From Thermodesulfobacteriales bacterium (GTDB lineage Bacteria > Desulfobacterota_D > UBA1144 > Nemesobacterales > UBA2774): DNA of 31,779 bases. The translations under genes and the position numbers were made by a program. Below the pieces are notes generated by a model. That model did not search any database, was not told where the DNA came from, and worked only from the letters and a program-made list of their open reading frames with translations. The stretch spans positions 1 to 31,779 of the forward strand of contig SPCL01000004.1 of assembly GCA_004525335.1 (NCBI GenBank). The letters run 5' to 3'. Shown in pieces: positions 24,227-31,779 of the stretch. Numbering within the stretch: position 1 is the first letter of the stretch; each line of letters begins with the position of its first letter.

Positions 24227-24266
24227 AAATAAATCCCCCTTTTTCTAAGGAGGGGACAAACTGAAC

Positions 24267-24288
24267 AAAGGGAGCTGAAGCTCCCTTT
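24267..24288 (-). terminator. Rho-independent-like terminator of the attH operon
   Basis: AAAGGGAGCT-GA-AGCTCCCTTT is a perfect 10-bp inverted repeat, 5 bases after the attH-like stop on the minus strand. The tail there is TGTTCAGTTTG, moderately T-rich. Confidence 0.75.
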
Positions 24289-24293
24289 AGTAT

Positions 24294-25433
24294 TCAATCC
24301 TGAGATTGATAGCCTGTAAGCTCGACATAGCCCTTTCCGGATATACCGTTGCCCGAGACTTTTACAGCTCCCTCCCAGTAGGTAAATGAGACCAGGAGCT
24401 CTTGGTTATTAAGTAACGGTTGAATTGAAAGTTCTATATTCTGAGAAGGGATATTTATCCCCCATTTAGATGGGTAAACGGTCCCGGTCTCAGGGCTTTT
24501 CCATGTGTCAAGGACTTCAATGTTGAAATCAGTCGCTTTAAGCGGTATTAACTTGCCGTTTTTAGAGACTATACTGCCTGAAGAGAAGGGGTCCATACCA
24601 CCGTCTTTTAATCTAAGCTGATAGAGCATGATTTCCCGCCCGTCATCTAATTGAAGAGAGAACCAGTCCCAGCCTTCTTGGTCTTGACCCAGAGCGCTTG
24701 TGCTCCACTCACGATCGAGCCAGCTTAGACCGTTTACTTCAAACTTCTGCCCGTCTATTGAAATCGTTCCAGAGCTATTGATGCGAGTTTGTGAGAAATA
24801 GTAAGAAGCATTACCGGCGTCGCTACTTTTCTGACTAAGCCCCTGATCGCCCTGAAGAACAATGGGTTTTAAAGATTTCAATGACAATTCTATAGAAATA
24901 TCTTCATCATCAGCCTTAAGTTTGACGGTCTCAGGATCCCCTTCTATGAACCAATTATCTATCCATACACGAAATGGACTACTTTGTGATCCGGCTAGAC
25001 CTGCGGCTCCCCTACTCCACCGCTCGCTTGAATAAAACATCCCACTTTTAATATCGGTCAGTGCAAAATGGGCAAAATATATTTGGTTTGAGGCCCAGCC
25101 GGACTCTCTTTTTATTTCGTCAGGACTTAAGGCTCGTCTGAAGAATGTAAGCTGATATCCAAAATCTCGCCCGTCTTCTGTAGATAAGTTGCCGGTGTAA
25201 TACCACCACTCAGTCTGAAACTCAGAATGCGGTCCGAAGTCCTCAGGAAAGATGAAGTCTCTGGGCGCATCTGCTCTAGAAAATCCGGCAATGTCATTTC
25301 CTGAGAGAGATTGGGCAATATTACTGGTTTGCGACGAGTCTTTATTATCACTGCAAGAAATAACTATTCCAGCCAGTAATAACAGAGATACTATACAAAA
25401 AATGAGATGCGTATTTATCGAATTAATTCTCAC
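24294..25433 (-). CDS. AttH/CrtC-like (lipocalin-fold) lipoprotein
   Basis: 379 residues. Signal peptide (about 9-26) ends in VISC, so Cys27 is a likely lipid site. The AttH/carotenoid-1,2-hydratase-like hallmarks are FQTEWWYYTGNLSTEDGRDF, YQLTFFRRAL, IYFAHFALTD and, in the second half, LSWLDREWSTSALGQDQEGW plus DWFSLQLDDGRE. Start is a GTG that overlaps the permease TAG by one base, preceded by GGGAGGAG. Genetic coupling to the ABC permease and ATPase matches the attEFGH arrangement described in Agrobacterium, where AttH is exported. Exact ligand unknown; carotenoid hydration is unlikely in this context. A strong terminator follows. Confidence 0.88.
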   Translation of the reverse strand: MRINSINTHLIFCIVSLLLLAGIVISCSDNKDSSQTSNIAQSLSGNDIAGFSRADAPRDFIFPEDFGPHSEFQTEWWYYTGNLSTEDGRDFGYQLTFFRRALSPDEIKRESGWASNQIYFAHFALTDIKSGMFYSSERWSRGAAGLAGSQSSPFRVWIDNWFIEGDPETVKLKADDEDISIELSLKSLKPIVLQGDQGLSQKSSDAGNASYYFSQTRINSSGTISIDGQKFEVNGLSWLDREWSTSALGQDQEGWDWFSLQLDDGREIMLYQLRLKDGGMDPFSSGSIVSKNGKLIPLKATDFNIEVLDTWKSPETGTVYPSKWGINIPSQNIELSIQPLLNNQELLVSFTYWEGAVKVSGNGISGKGYVELTGYQSQD

Positions 25434-27997
25434 TACTCCTCCCTAATAAGTTTGCCCACATCTTCTTTGCCGATTAAATACGCTGGGTATATGCCGGCTG
25501 CAATTGATGCTATTAACGCTATGCCGATAGCCTCTATAAAGTATCGGGGTTCTATTGAGAAATTTAACGTCCACCCAAATGAACGAAGGTTGATAACATA
25601 AATAAGTATTAGCGAAAGCGCTACGCCAAGTGGAATTGAAAAAAGGCCTGAGGCAAGACCAATTAATCCATTTTCTAAAAATATCATTCCACGAAGCTGT
25701 GATACCGTCATGCCTATAGCTCTAAATACTCCAAACTCTCTTTCCCTCTCCAGCTGAAGCGCCATAAGGGAGCTTAATACGCTTATGAAAGCTACAATTG
25801 CTATTAATATCCTTAGTGCGGATGTTACAGTGAATGTTCTGTCGAAAGTCTTTATCGCCGATTGCTTTAAATTGTCATTGGATCTTATAACGAGATTGGA
25901 GTATTTGGACAGCTTAGTTCGAAGCTCTCTAACTGTTTTATCTATATGATCAATGTTTGAGACATAGACGCCGAGAGATGTGATTTTATCGTCCTGCCAA
26001 AGTGAGCGGTATAAGTCATCAGAAATTAGAAGAACACCGGTTTGTGCCCCGTAGTCGTAATATACTCCCGACACGTCAAACTCTTTTAAACCTTGGTCTG
26101 TTTGAAGTTCGATAGTTTTAGCAGGGCCGGGCTCAATATTGTTTCTGTAAGCAAAAGATTCTGAGATTAGAATTGAATTATGCTGCATCTGATCCCAGAG
26201 CTGCTCATTGTCCATCTCCTTCCAAATAAACTCTCTATTCTCTGTAGCAAGTGCCTTAGTGACGGCTACTAAATTAAAGAGACCGTAGCCCGGGCTGTTA
26301 TATGAAATCCTCCTTACCGTAGCAACCCTATCCACACCGGAAGTGTTTATTACCTCATCCAGTATTTTAGGATTAAGTCCTGCCTGGCTGCTAATATTGG
26401 GTGAGTCCATAGAGATAAAAATATCCGCAGTAAGAGTGCTATCAAGCCAGTTTACAACAGTGCTCCGGAAACTGCCTATCATAATACTCACGCTTAATAT
26501 CACTGAGATCGCAACTGTAAGAGAAGCTATGGCAACAGCCGTTCTGCTAGCTGACCTGATGATATTTCTGGGCGACATGCGGCCAATTAGTCCCATAGGG
26601 CTTAAAATTAGTGAGAAGAGCTTCATTAATAGAGTTGTAGAAATAGGGACTAGGAGTGAGGCTCCAAATAGAATCAAAAAAACTGAAATGAGACTTAGAA
26701 CTAGACTCTTAGTTGGAAGGATTATTAAAACATAGCCAAGAGCAATGACAATAACTCCGATAAGCCCAAAGAGCTTAATTGATTTCAGGAAAAAACTTTC
26801 AAAGCTGGATCGCCTTAGTATATTGATTGGACGAAAGCTAGAGGCCTCATAAGCCGGGACTAAAGCCGCAAAGAGTGCGGCTAATATACCGGCCAAGAGT
26901 CCTTTTATAATTGTTTCAGGAGACACAGAAAAGTTGGATACTGTAAGAGTAAAATATAGATCATTAATAGAGCGGGTGACAAGCCCAACGATACTTCTAC
27001 CGAGAAGGACACCGCCCGCAATCCCAATTAAGCTGCCAATAAAGCCTATTGCCAAAGCCTCTGCCATAATCATTTTAAAGATTTGCCGGCGCGTGGCTCC
27101 TATAGATCTGAGTGTCCCTATAATTGAGCGTCTTTGGATTACAGAAAATGAGACTATGTTATAGATTAAAAAGACTCCGACAAATAGCGCTAAGAGGCTA
27201 AGCGCGGTCAAATTAAGTTCAAAAGAACGTGTCAGACTTTTTGCAGACCCGAGTAATAGATCTTTACTCTTTACCTCAACGCCAGCAGGCAAGTAATCCC
27301 TTATCGATTGAAGTGCACTGAGACCCTCGGGTGTTTCTTCATCAATTACCAAGTCTATCTGAGACAAGAGTCCTACTTTACCAAGCAGCTCCTGTGCGGT
27401 AGATATATCAGTAAGGAGTAATCCTCCTAAGCTCTTTGAAAGCTCATCATTTTGTGAATCGAGTACTCCGATAATTTCAATACTAAGCGTTTCCGAGCCA
27501 TAGGTGACATTTAGAGTTTCTCCAATTTTAATGCCTGCGCTCTGGGCAATATCAGAAGAAACCAAAGCTGCTCCGGGCTTAGCAATCAATTCAGTCAGAG
27601 TATTTTGAGTGAGATTAGAAAGGGGGCTATTTTGACCGTCATGAAAAATTAAATCTGCAAAAAAATCAGTACCCAAAAGCTTAACTGCTCGACCGTCAAG
27701 CTCGGCTATATTTACATAATCTTCAACTATAGGGGCTAAGTTCTTAAGACCTAACTTAAGCTTGAGAGATTTATAAATCTCTTCATCAAAATCAGAATAT
27801 GTTCCTAAAATATGATGAGTGCTTTTAGTTGATAAAATTTCCTTAGAAAGTGAAAAGGAGCGGCTCGCGCTCTGGTTTGCAATATCAACGGATACGATCA
27901 AAGCAACACTAAAAGCTATTCCAATAAGAAGCAAAATGCTCTGAAGCAAATGTTTTTTGATATACCCTATCGAGACATGAAGGAGCGGATAATTCAT
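25433..27997 (-). CDS. ABC transporter permease with two FtsX-like halves (AttFG-type)
   Basis: 854 residues with two FtsX/MacB-type units in one chain. The first unit has an N-terminal helix (about 14-36), an extracytoplasmic MacB-like domain (about 45-260) and three helices, with RRSIIGTLRSIGATRRQIFKM-like coupling sequence around 290-310. The second unit repeats the pattern, with EREFGVFRAIGMTVSQLRGM near the end and a last helix before YPAYLIGKEDVGKL. Such permeases do not pass small solutes but drive lipoprotein or lipid extraction at the periplasmic face. It starts 27 bp after the ATPase stop and overlaps the lipoprotein gene by one base. Confidence 0.92.
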   Translation of the reverse strand: MNYPLLHVSIGYIKKHLLQSILLLIGIAFSVALIVSVDIANQSASRSFSLSKEILSTKSTHHILGTYSDFDEEIYKSLKLKLGLKNLAPIVEDYVNIAELDGRAVKLLGTDFFADLIFHDGQNSPLSNLTQNTLTELIAKPGAALVSSDIAQSAGIKIGETLNVTYGSETLSIEIIGVLDSQNDELSKSLGGLLLTDISTAQELLGKVGLLSQIDLVIDEETPEGLSALQSIRDYLPAGVEVKSKDLLLGSAKSLTRSFELNLTALSLLALFVGVFLIYNIVSFSVIQRRSIIGTLRSIGATRRQIFKMIMAEALAIGFIGSLIGIAGGVLLGRSIVGLVTRSINDLYFTLTVSNFSVSPETIIKGLLAGILAALFAALVPAYEASSFRPINILRRSSFESFFLKSIKLFGLIGVIVIALGYVLIILPTKSLVLSLISVFLILFGASLLVPISTTLLMKLFSLILSPMGLIGRMSPRNIIRSASRTAVAIASLTVAISVILSVSIMIGSFRSTVVNWLDSTLTADIFISMDSPNISSQAGLNPKILDEVINTSGVDRVATVRRISYNSPGYGLFNLVAVTKALATENREFIWKEMDNEQLWDQMQHNSILISESFAYRNNIEPGPAKTIELQTDQGLKEFDVSGVYYDYGAQTGVLLISDDLYRSLWQDDKITSLGVYVSNIDHIDKTVRELRTKLSKYSNLVIRSNDNLKQSAIKTFDRTFTVTSALRILIAIVAFISVLSSLMALQLEREREFGVFRAIGMTVSQLRGMIFLENGLIGLASGLFSIPLGVALSLILIYVINLRSFGWTLNFSIEPRYFIEAIGIALIASIAAGIYPAYLIGKEDVGKLIREE

Positions 27998-28024
27998 TTT
28001 AGTTAGCTTTTAGCATAGCGCTAT

Positions 28025-28735
28025 TTAAGAACCGGATTGCCCGGGAATTAGATTGCCACTGTGAATAGTATAGAGCTTGTCTGCAAAATTTATAATCTCG
28101 CTACTATGAGTAGCCACTATCATAGTTTTACCTCTATCCCGAGCCACACTTAGCAGTAGTTCCAGTATTTCTTTTGCTGTATCATCATCAAGATTCCCCG
28201 TCGGCTCATCAGCCAGAATAAGGTCCGGATCGTTTATTAGAGCACGCGCTATTGCCACACGCTGCTGCTCTCCTCCCGATAACACATCGGGATAGGAATT
28301 CAGTCTATCTCCAAGACCAACTCTTATTAATAACTCTTTCGCATTAGAGCTGACGTTAGCACCCTGGGATCCGTTTAACTCTCTTGGGAGGCTAACATTC
28401 TCAATCACGCTAAGAGTTGGAATGAGATTGAAGAATTGAAAAACTATCCCCACTCTGTTTCTTCTAATTAGAGTCAGCTCTTCTTCTGAAAGATTGTTAA
28501 GTAGGGTGTTCCCTATCCAAATTTCGCCGCTATCCGCTCGGTCAATTCCGGATATAAGATTGAGAAGAGTAGTTTTACCACAGCCGCTCTTTCCTATTAA
28601 CGCCACTACATCTCCTTGATTGAGTTCGGCATTAACATTGTCAAGTATCTCTATTTTACGGCCTGCTTCTGAATAACATTTACTCAGATTCTTGAGGCGA
28701 AGACTTATTGGAACTTTTGAGTTTTCTATAGGCAT
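28025..28735 (-). CDS. LolD/MacB-like ABC transporter ATPase (AttE-type)
   Basis: 236 residues from the ATG at 28735; a TTG two codons upstream is less likely. Walker A GKSGCGKTTLLN (about 52-63), Q-loop VFQFFNLIPTLS, signature LSGGEQQRVAIARAL, Walker B LILADEPTGNLD and the switch His in IVATHSSEI are all intact. The sequence type is the LolD/MacB/FtsE group that pairs with FtsX-like permeases. It is the first gene of the three-gene operon with the double permease and AttH-like lipoprotein. No strong ribosome-binding site or promoter is seen upstream. Confidence 0.94.
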   Translation of the reverse strand: MPIENSKVPISLRLKNLSKCYSEAGRKIEILDNVNAELNQGDVVALIGKSGCGKTTLLNLISGIDRADSGEIWIGNTLLNNLSEEELTLIRRNRVGIVFQFFNLIPTLSVIENVSLPRELNGSQGANVSSNAKELLIRVGLGDRLNSYPDVLSGGEQQRVAIARALINDPDLILADEPTGNLDDDTAKEILELLLSVARDRGKTMIVATHSSEIINFADKLYTIHSGNLIPGQSGS

Positions 28736-28840
28736 TTTCAAATGGTCACTCTAATCTAATGAATCAATTTAAGAGTAATGATAACCATGCCTATTTCAAG
28801 GGCTCAGGAATTTGGTAGGTTGGGTGAAAATGTAAATAGT

Positions 28841-30334
28841 TTAATCTGAGATTATCTTGTATTTCTCTATTCTCTCTTCTGAAGACTTATATTCTATCTC
28901 TATTCCGAAATGCTCCTGAAGCTTATTCAGATTGTCTTTTTCTGACTCTAATAATCTCTTAATTACAACCGAGTTAGCAACTATGGTTATCTTCTGACTT
29001 ATTGCTTTAACCAATCGTTCGTTGAGGTCTCGAATTATTTCATAAGAAATAGTATCGATAGATTTCAAATAACCAATTCCTTCACAGTAAAAACAAGGAT
29101 CCGCCAGTTCTTTTAGAATACTCTCTCTAAGGCGCTGCCGGGTCATTTGAATAACTCCAAAAGAGGTCATTTCATGAACAACCGATCTCGCTCTATCGTA
29201 TTTAAGCGCACCTACGAATTGATTATAGGCTCCTTCTCTCAATTGGCGGTTCTTAATATCTATAAAATCTATCACGACAATACCGACAAGGTTTCTAAGT
29301 CTAATTTGCCTTACTATTTCTAATCCCGCTTCCACATTTATATTGTAGATCGTTTCCTCTTGGTCTTTTCCACTTTGATATCGGCCTGTGTTAACATCTA
29401 CAACAGTAAGACCTTCAGCTTCTTCAATTATTATATGTCCACCGGACTTAAGCCATACTTTCTTCTTAAATATTTTCTTTATATCGTTCTCTACACCGTA
29501 CTTAGTAAATAAAGGATCAGGTTCATTGTATAATTCTACGTCGGCAATTGAATCAGGAAAGTTGAGTTTTATATAATCTATGATTTCCCCATAAGCTTCC
29601 TTTGAATCGACCAGTATTTTATTCATTCCCTTAGATACAAAATCTCTTGCGGCTTTAAGATATAGTCTGGGTTCCTCATAAATTAAAGATGGGCTCTTTT
29701 TTTCTTCGTTAGATTTTTTAATACCCTCCCATATAGAAAGAAGCTCCTTTAAATCATTTTCAAGATCTTCCTCTGGGATCCCCGCACTCGCAGTTCTAGC
29801 TATTAATCCTACCCCTTCAGGCTTAATCTTCCTTAGAGACTCGGTCAACCTCTCTCTTTCTTGACTCTCTTCTATTTTTCGAGATATCCCTACAACATCT
29901 ATAGTCCCTAGGAGCACTAAATATTTCCCGGGTATAGCAACATAGGAAGATAGCTTGGCTCCTTTACCACCAACGGATTCTTTGAGCACCTGAACTAATA
30001 TATGCTGCCCTTCTCTCAAAATATCCTGGATGAGGTTATTCTGTTGTTTCTTTATATCCTGAATGACATCTTCCGCGCCGTTTTCTAAAAAGCAATCATA
30101 GAGTGGATCTTCTTGCACATCTTCGACAGAAATAAACCCCGACTTATTCATGCCAATATCTATAAACGCAGCCTGCATACCCGGTATGACTTTCCCTACC
30201 TTGCCCTTGTAGACATTGCCCACTATGCGAGGTGTGGATTTTCTTTCGATATAGAGCTCCGCAACAGAGCCATTTTCCATAACTGCAACTCTGGTTTCGT
30301 TAAATGTTACGTTTATTAATATTTGGTTGTCCAT
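28841..30334 (-). CDS. rng: Ribonuclease G
   Basis: Endoribonuclease of the RNase E/G family acting in rRNA 5' maturation and mRNA decay. The 497 residues contain only the catalytic region, with no RNase E-type C-terminal scaffold, so I call it RNase G. Motifs: S1-like domain with VGNVYKGKVGKVIPGMQAA and FIDIGMNKSGF (about 35-75), the metal-binding Asp residues in LTVVDVNTGRY and VVIDFIDIKNR, and the zinc-link cysteines in DPCFYCEGIGY. A PCMT gene lies 78 bp upstream on the same strand. Confidence 0.95.
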   Translation of the reverse strand: MDNQILINVTFNETRVAVMENGSVAELYIERKSTPRIVGNVYKGKVGKVIPGMQAAFIDIGMNKSGFISVEDVQEDPLYDCFLENGAEDVIQDIKKQQNNLIQDILREGQHILVQVLKESVGGKGAKLSSYVAIPGKYLVLLGTIDVVGISRKIEESQERERLTESLRKIKPEGVGLIARTASAGIPEEDLENDLKELLSIWEGIKKSNEEKKSPSLIYEEPRLYLKAARDFVSKGMNKILVDSKEAYGEIIDYIKLNFPDSIADVELYNEPDPLFTKYGVENDIKKIFKKKVWLKSGGHIIIEEAEGLTVVDVNTGRYQSGKDQEETIYNINVEAGLEIVRQIRLRNLVGIVVIDFIDIKNRQLREGAYNQFVGALKYDRARSVVHEMTSFGVIQMTRQRLRESILKELADPCFYCEGIGYLKSIDTISYEIIRDLNERLVKAISQKITIVANSVVIKRLLESEKDNLNKLQEHFGIEIEYKSSEERIEKYKIISD

Positions 30335-30412
30335 GGGGATTGTTTAAAACGTTATTATATCAAACTTAGTAATTAGAAACTAATTATAGACTATAAGCCC
30401 CATATATGAAAG

Positions 30413-31084
30413 CTAAGTATGATTTGGTTGTTCAGTCATAGGCACAAAACGAACAGAGGTGATTCTCTTTTTCGTGATTCCATCATTAGTTTTTTCAATT
30501 AAAAGGAGTTCTTGATTTGTATCCCCTACCGGTAGAACTAACTTGCCGCCAATACTTAGCTGGTCTATTAGTTTTTCTGGTATCTGAGCAGGTGCAGCTG
30601 TTACAATGATACCCCCAAAAGGAGCATGCTCTTCCCACCCCCTATAACCATCGCCAATTCTGAATTTGATATTAGAGTAACCCAACTCATCTAATATCTT
30701 GCGTGATTGAATAGCAAGATCCTCTATTATTTCGATTGTATAGACGTCGCATCCTATTTCTGCAAGCACGGCAGTCTGGTAACCTGAGCCGGTACCTATT
30801 TCTAAAATCTTTTTACCTGGTAAAGGGTTGAGAAGCTCGGTCATGAGAGCAACCATATAAGGCTGAGAAATTGTTTGCCCCTTTTCAATTGGGATCGGTT
30901 TATCAGCATAAGCAGAGTCAACATATTCATCCGGCACGAATAGATGCCTCTTAACTTTGAGCATTGCCTCAAGGACTTTGGCGTTTTTGATTCCCCTTGA
31001 GATAATTTGGTTCTCCACCATATCCCAGCGTCTTTCTGTGTATTTATCGAAATCACTTCCTTCTGATGATCCGGGGAGATTCAT
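30413..31084 (-). CDS. pcm: Protein-L-isoaspartate O-methyltransferase
   Basis: Repairs L-isoaspartyl damage in proteins by SAM-dependent methylation. I choose the ATG at 31084 (223 residues); a TTG at 31153 adds a hydrophobic stretch with no family match, and a Met at 31021 would cut into the conserved WDMVENQI helix. Neither has a good ribosome-binding site. Motifs are KRHLFVPDEY, GQTISQPYMVALMTELL, the SAM loop LEIGTGSGYQTAVLAEIG, FGGIIVTAAPAQIPEKLIDQ and GGKLVLPVG. RNase G follows after 78 bp. Confidence 0.93.
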   Translation of the reverse strand: MNLPGSSEGSDFDKYTERRWDMVENQIISRGIKNAKVLEAMLKVKRHLFVPDEYVDSAYADKPIPIEKGQTISQPYMVALMTELLNPLPGKKILEIGTGSGYQTAVLAEIGCDVYTIEIIEDLAIQSRKILDELGYSNIKFRIGDGYRGWEEHAPFGGIIVTAAPAQIPEKLIDQLSIGGKLVLPVGDTNQELLLIEKTNDGITKKRITSVRFVPMTEQPNHT

Positions 31085-31198
31085 ATAAAGAGGATATACT
31101 GCTCCAAAGTAAGAATCTAGCAAATTTCCAAGAATAAAAAGGAAGCAAGACAAATACTCGAATCAGAGGTTGTTTCAGTAACTACGCTTCAGCTTGCA

Positions 31199-31267
31199 TT
31201 TAGAATCGCGGTTATACTATTATTAAGTTTGATCTTGCTTTACTCATGTGGAGGAATAAATAAATGA
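31199..31267 (+). pseudogene. Possible remnant of a lipoprotein signal peptide
   Basis: The frame ending in TGA at 31265-31267 encodes FRIAVILLLSLILLYSCGGINK, split here as FRIAVILLLSLILL then YSCGGINK: a basic residue, hydrophobic core and a lipobox-like Cys. No ATG, GTG or TTG occurs in frame upstream, and the stop overlaps the next ATG (ATGA). It may be a leftover or chance. Confidence 0.2.
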
Positions 31268-31758
31268 GAATAATTCTTGCTTCTTTAATGTTGTCCGTCC
31301 TTTATACAGGAGCGGCCCTGGCCCAGACTTATATTGCAAACATTTCATCAGATACCGTCAGTGTAATATCAGACGGTTCCACAGTTACTGTGGATGTTGG
31401 TCGTGGCCCTATCGGCTTGGCAGTGACCCCGGACGGTGATTTTGTTTATGTCGCAAACTCCGGTAGCAACAACGTATCTGTAATTGACACTAAAACTAAT
31501 ATGGTAGCTCATACCGTGGATGTTGGTATGGCTCCTTTCGGTGCTGCAGTGACCCTGAACGGTGATTTTGTATATATCACAAACTCCGGTAGCAACAACG
31601 TATCTGTAATAGACGCATCAACCAATGTGGTGTTTGCTACTATAGCTGTTGGTCAAAGTCCTACAGGTGTAGCAACGACCCCGAATCATGCATTTGTTGC
31701 TAACACCGATAGCAACAACGTATCTGTAATAGACGTATCAACCAATAAGGTGGGTTAA
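31264..31758 (+). CDS. YVTN beta-propeller protein, apparently frameshifted and cut by the window end
   Basis: Secreted protein with signal peptide cleaved after ALA (about 19-21; TGAALA-Q). It consists of YVTN-type propeller blades: GLAVTPDGDFVYVANSGSNN followed by VSVIDTKTN, then GAAVTLNGDFVYITNSGSNN and a shorter third unit. Nucleotide copies at 31462, 31588 and 31708 are 126 and 120 bp apart and nearly identical over more than 20 bases. The frame stops at a TAA (31756-31758) just after GTGGG (31750-31754). Deleting one G restores the expected VNTISVGD of the next blade, so the gene is likely longer and either frameshifted or miscalled. GGAGG lies 9 bases before the ATG. Function of the propeller unknown. 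Confidence 0.75.
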   Translation: MRIILASLMLSVLYTGAALAQTYIANISSDTVSVISDGSTVTVDVGRGPIGLAVTPDGDFVYVANSGSNNVSVIDTKTNMVAHTVDVGMAPFGAAVTLNGDFVYITNSGSNNVSVIDASTNVVFATIAVGQSPTGVATTPNHAFVANTDSNNVSVIDVSTNKVG

Positions 31759-31779
31759 TACTATATCTGTTGGCGATAT

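Larger units (their letters stand above)
23820..24293. other. Repeat-rich intergenic block right of methylmalonyl-CoA epimerase
   Basis: About 470 bases without a credible gene; a 70-codon plus-strand frame at 24011-24223 is composed of repeat sequence. It contains CACCCT/AGGGTG arms (23991-23996 and 24008-24013), the right composite repeat (24031-24226), an imperfect CCCCCTT...AAGGAGGGG hairpin (24235-24255) and the attH terminator. Confidence 0.6.

Noticed and set aside
31462..31740. CRISPR-like regularly spaced repeats
   Set aside because: The repeats lie in frame within YVTN propeller blades at 126 and 120 bp spacing, so they reflect protein repeats.

Overview
The window looks like about 32 kb of chromosome from an AT-rich, Gram-negative bacterium. 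Envelope features support this: putative lipoproteins, a beta-barrel-like protein ending in Phe, an S13-type PBP4 and an AttH/LolD-like export locus. The gene set (ribBA-ribH-nusB, a zinc-ribbon/DUF3426 protein, RNase G, methylmalonyl-CoA epimerase) resembles uncultured deltaproteobacterial-grade lineages. That placement is inference, and no marker here fixes the phylum. No tRNA, rRNA, CRISPR array, prophage or recognisable defence cluster is visible.

Layout. 1-120: tail of an IS transposase cut by the window edge. 147-4562 (minus): ribBA, ribH, nusB, trpD, trpC run head to tail, then a small membrane protein; a good sigma70-like promoter lies before ribBA. 4563-7789 (plus): a PBP4-like D,D-carboxypeptidase with an altered third motif, then an exported beta-rich protein. 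Each is preceded by a copy of the same 47-bp repeat, which contains a promoter-like sequence. 7984-8991 (minus): ApbE lipoprotein. 9126-14366 (plus): zinc-ribbon/DUF3426 membrane protein, a Lys/Ala-tailed histone-H1-like protein, guaB, guaA. The Lys/Ala protein is preceded by tandem operator-like repeats and possible RNA structure. 14376-16885 (minus): DUF4177-like protein and an acidic partner, a UDP-sugar epimerase and a luciferase-like oxidoreductase. 17014-21460 (plus): M29-like peptidase, a large vWA membrane protein, coaX, and a stand-alone LigD 3'-phosphoesterase-like protein overlapping coaX.

21461-24293 is the most accessory-looking part. A DASS/SLC13 transporter and methylmalonyl-CoA epimerase sit between two repeat-rich intergenic blocks that share the same motifs in the same order. 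24294-28735 (minus) is an attEFGH-like operon: ATPase, double FtsX permease and AttH/CrtC-like lipoprotein. RNase G and protein-L-isoaspartate methyltransferase follow on the minus strand. The right edge holds a YVTN beta-propeller gene that appears frameshifted by one extra G.

Most genes are housekeeping (tryptophan, riboflavin, GMP and CoA synthesis, RNA decay, protein repair). The points most worth a second look are the duplicated promoter-bearing repeat, the Lys/Ala-tailed protein with its upstream repeats, the diverged phosphoesterase, the repeat-flanked transporter block and the frameshifted YVTN gene.
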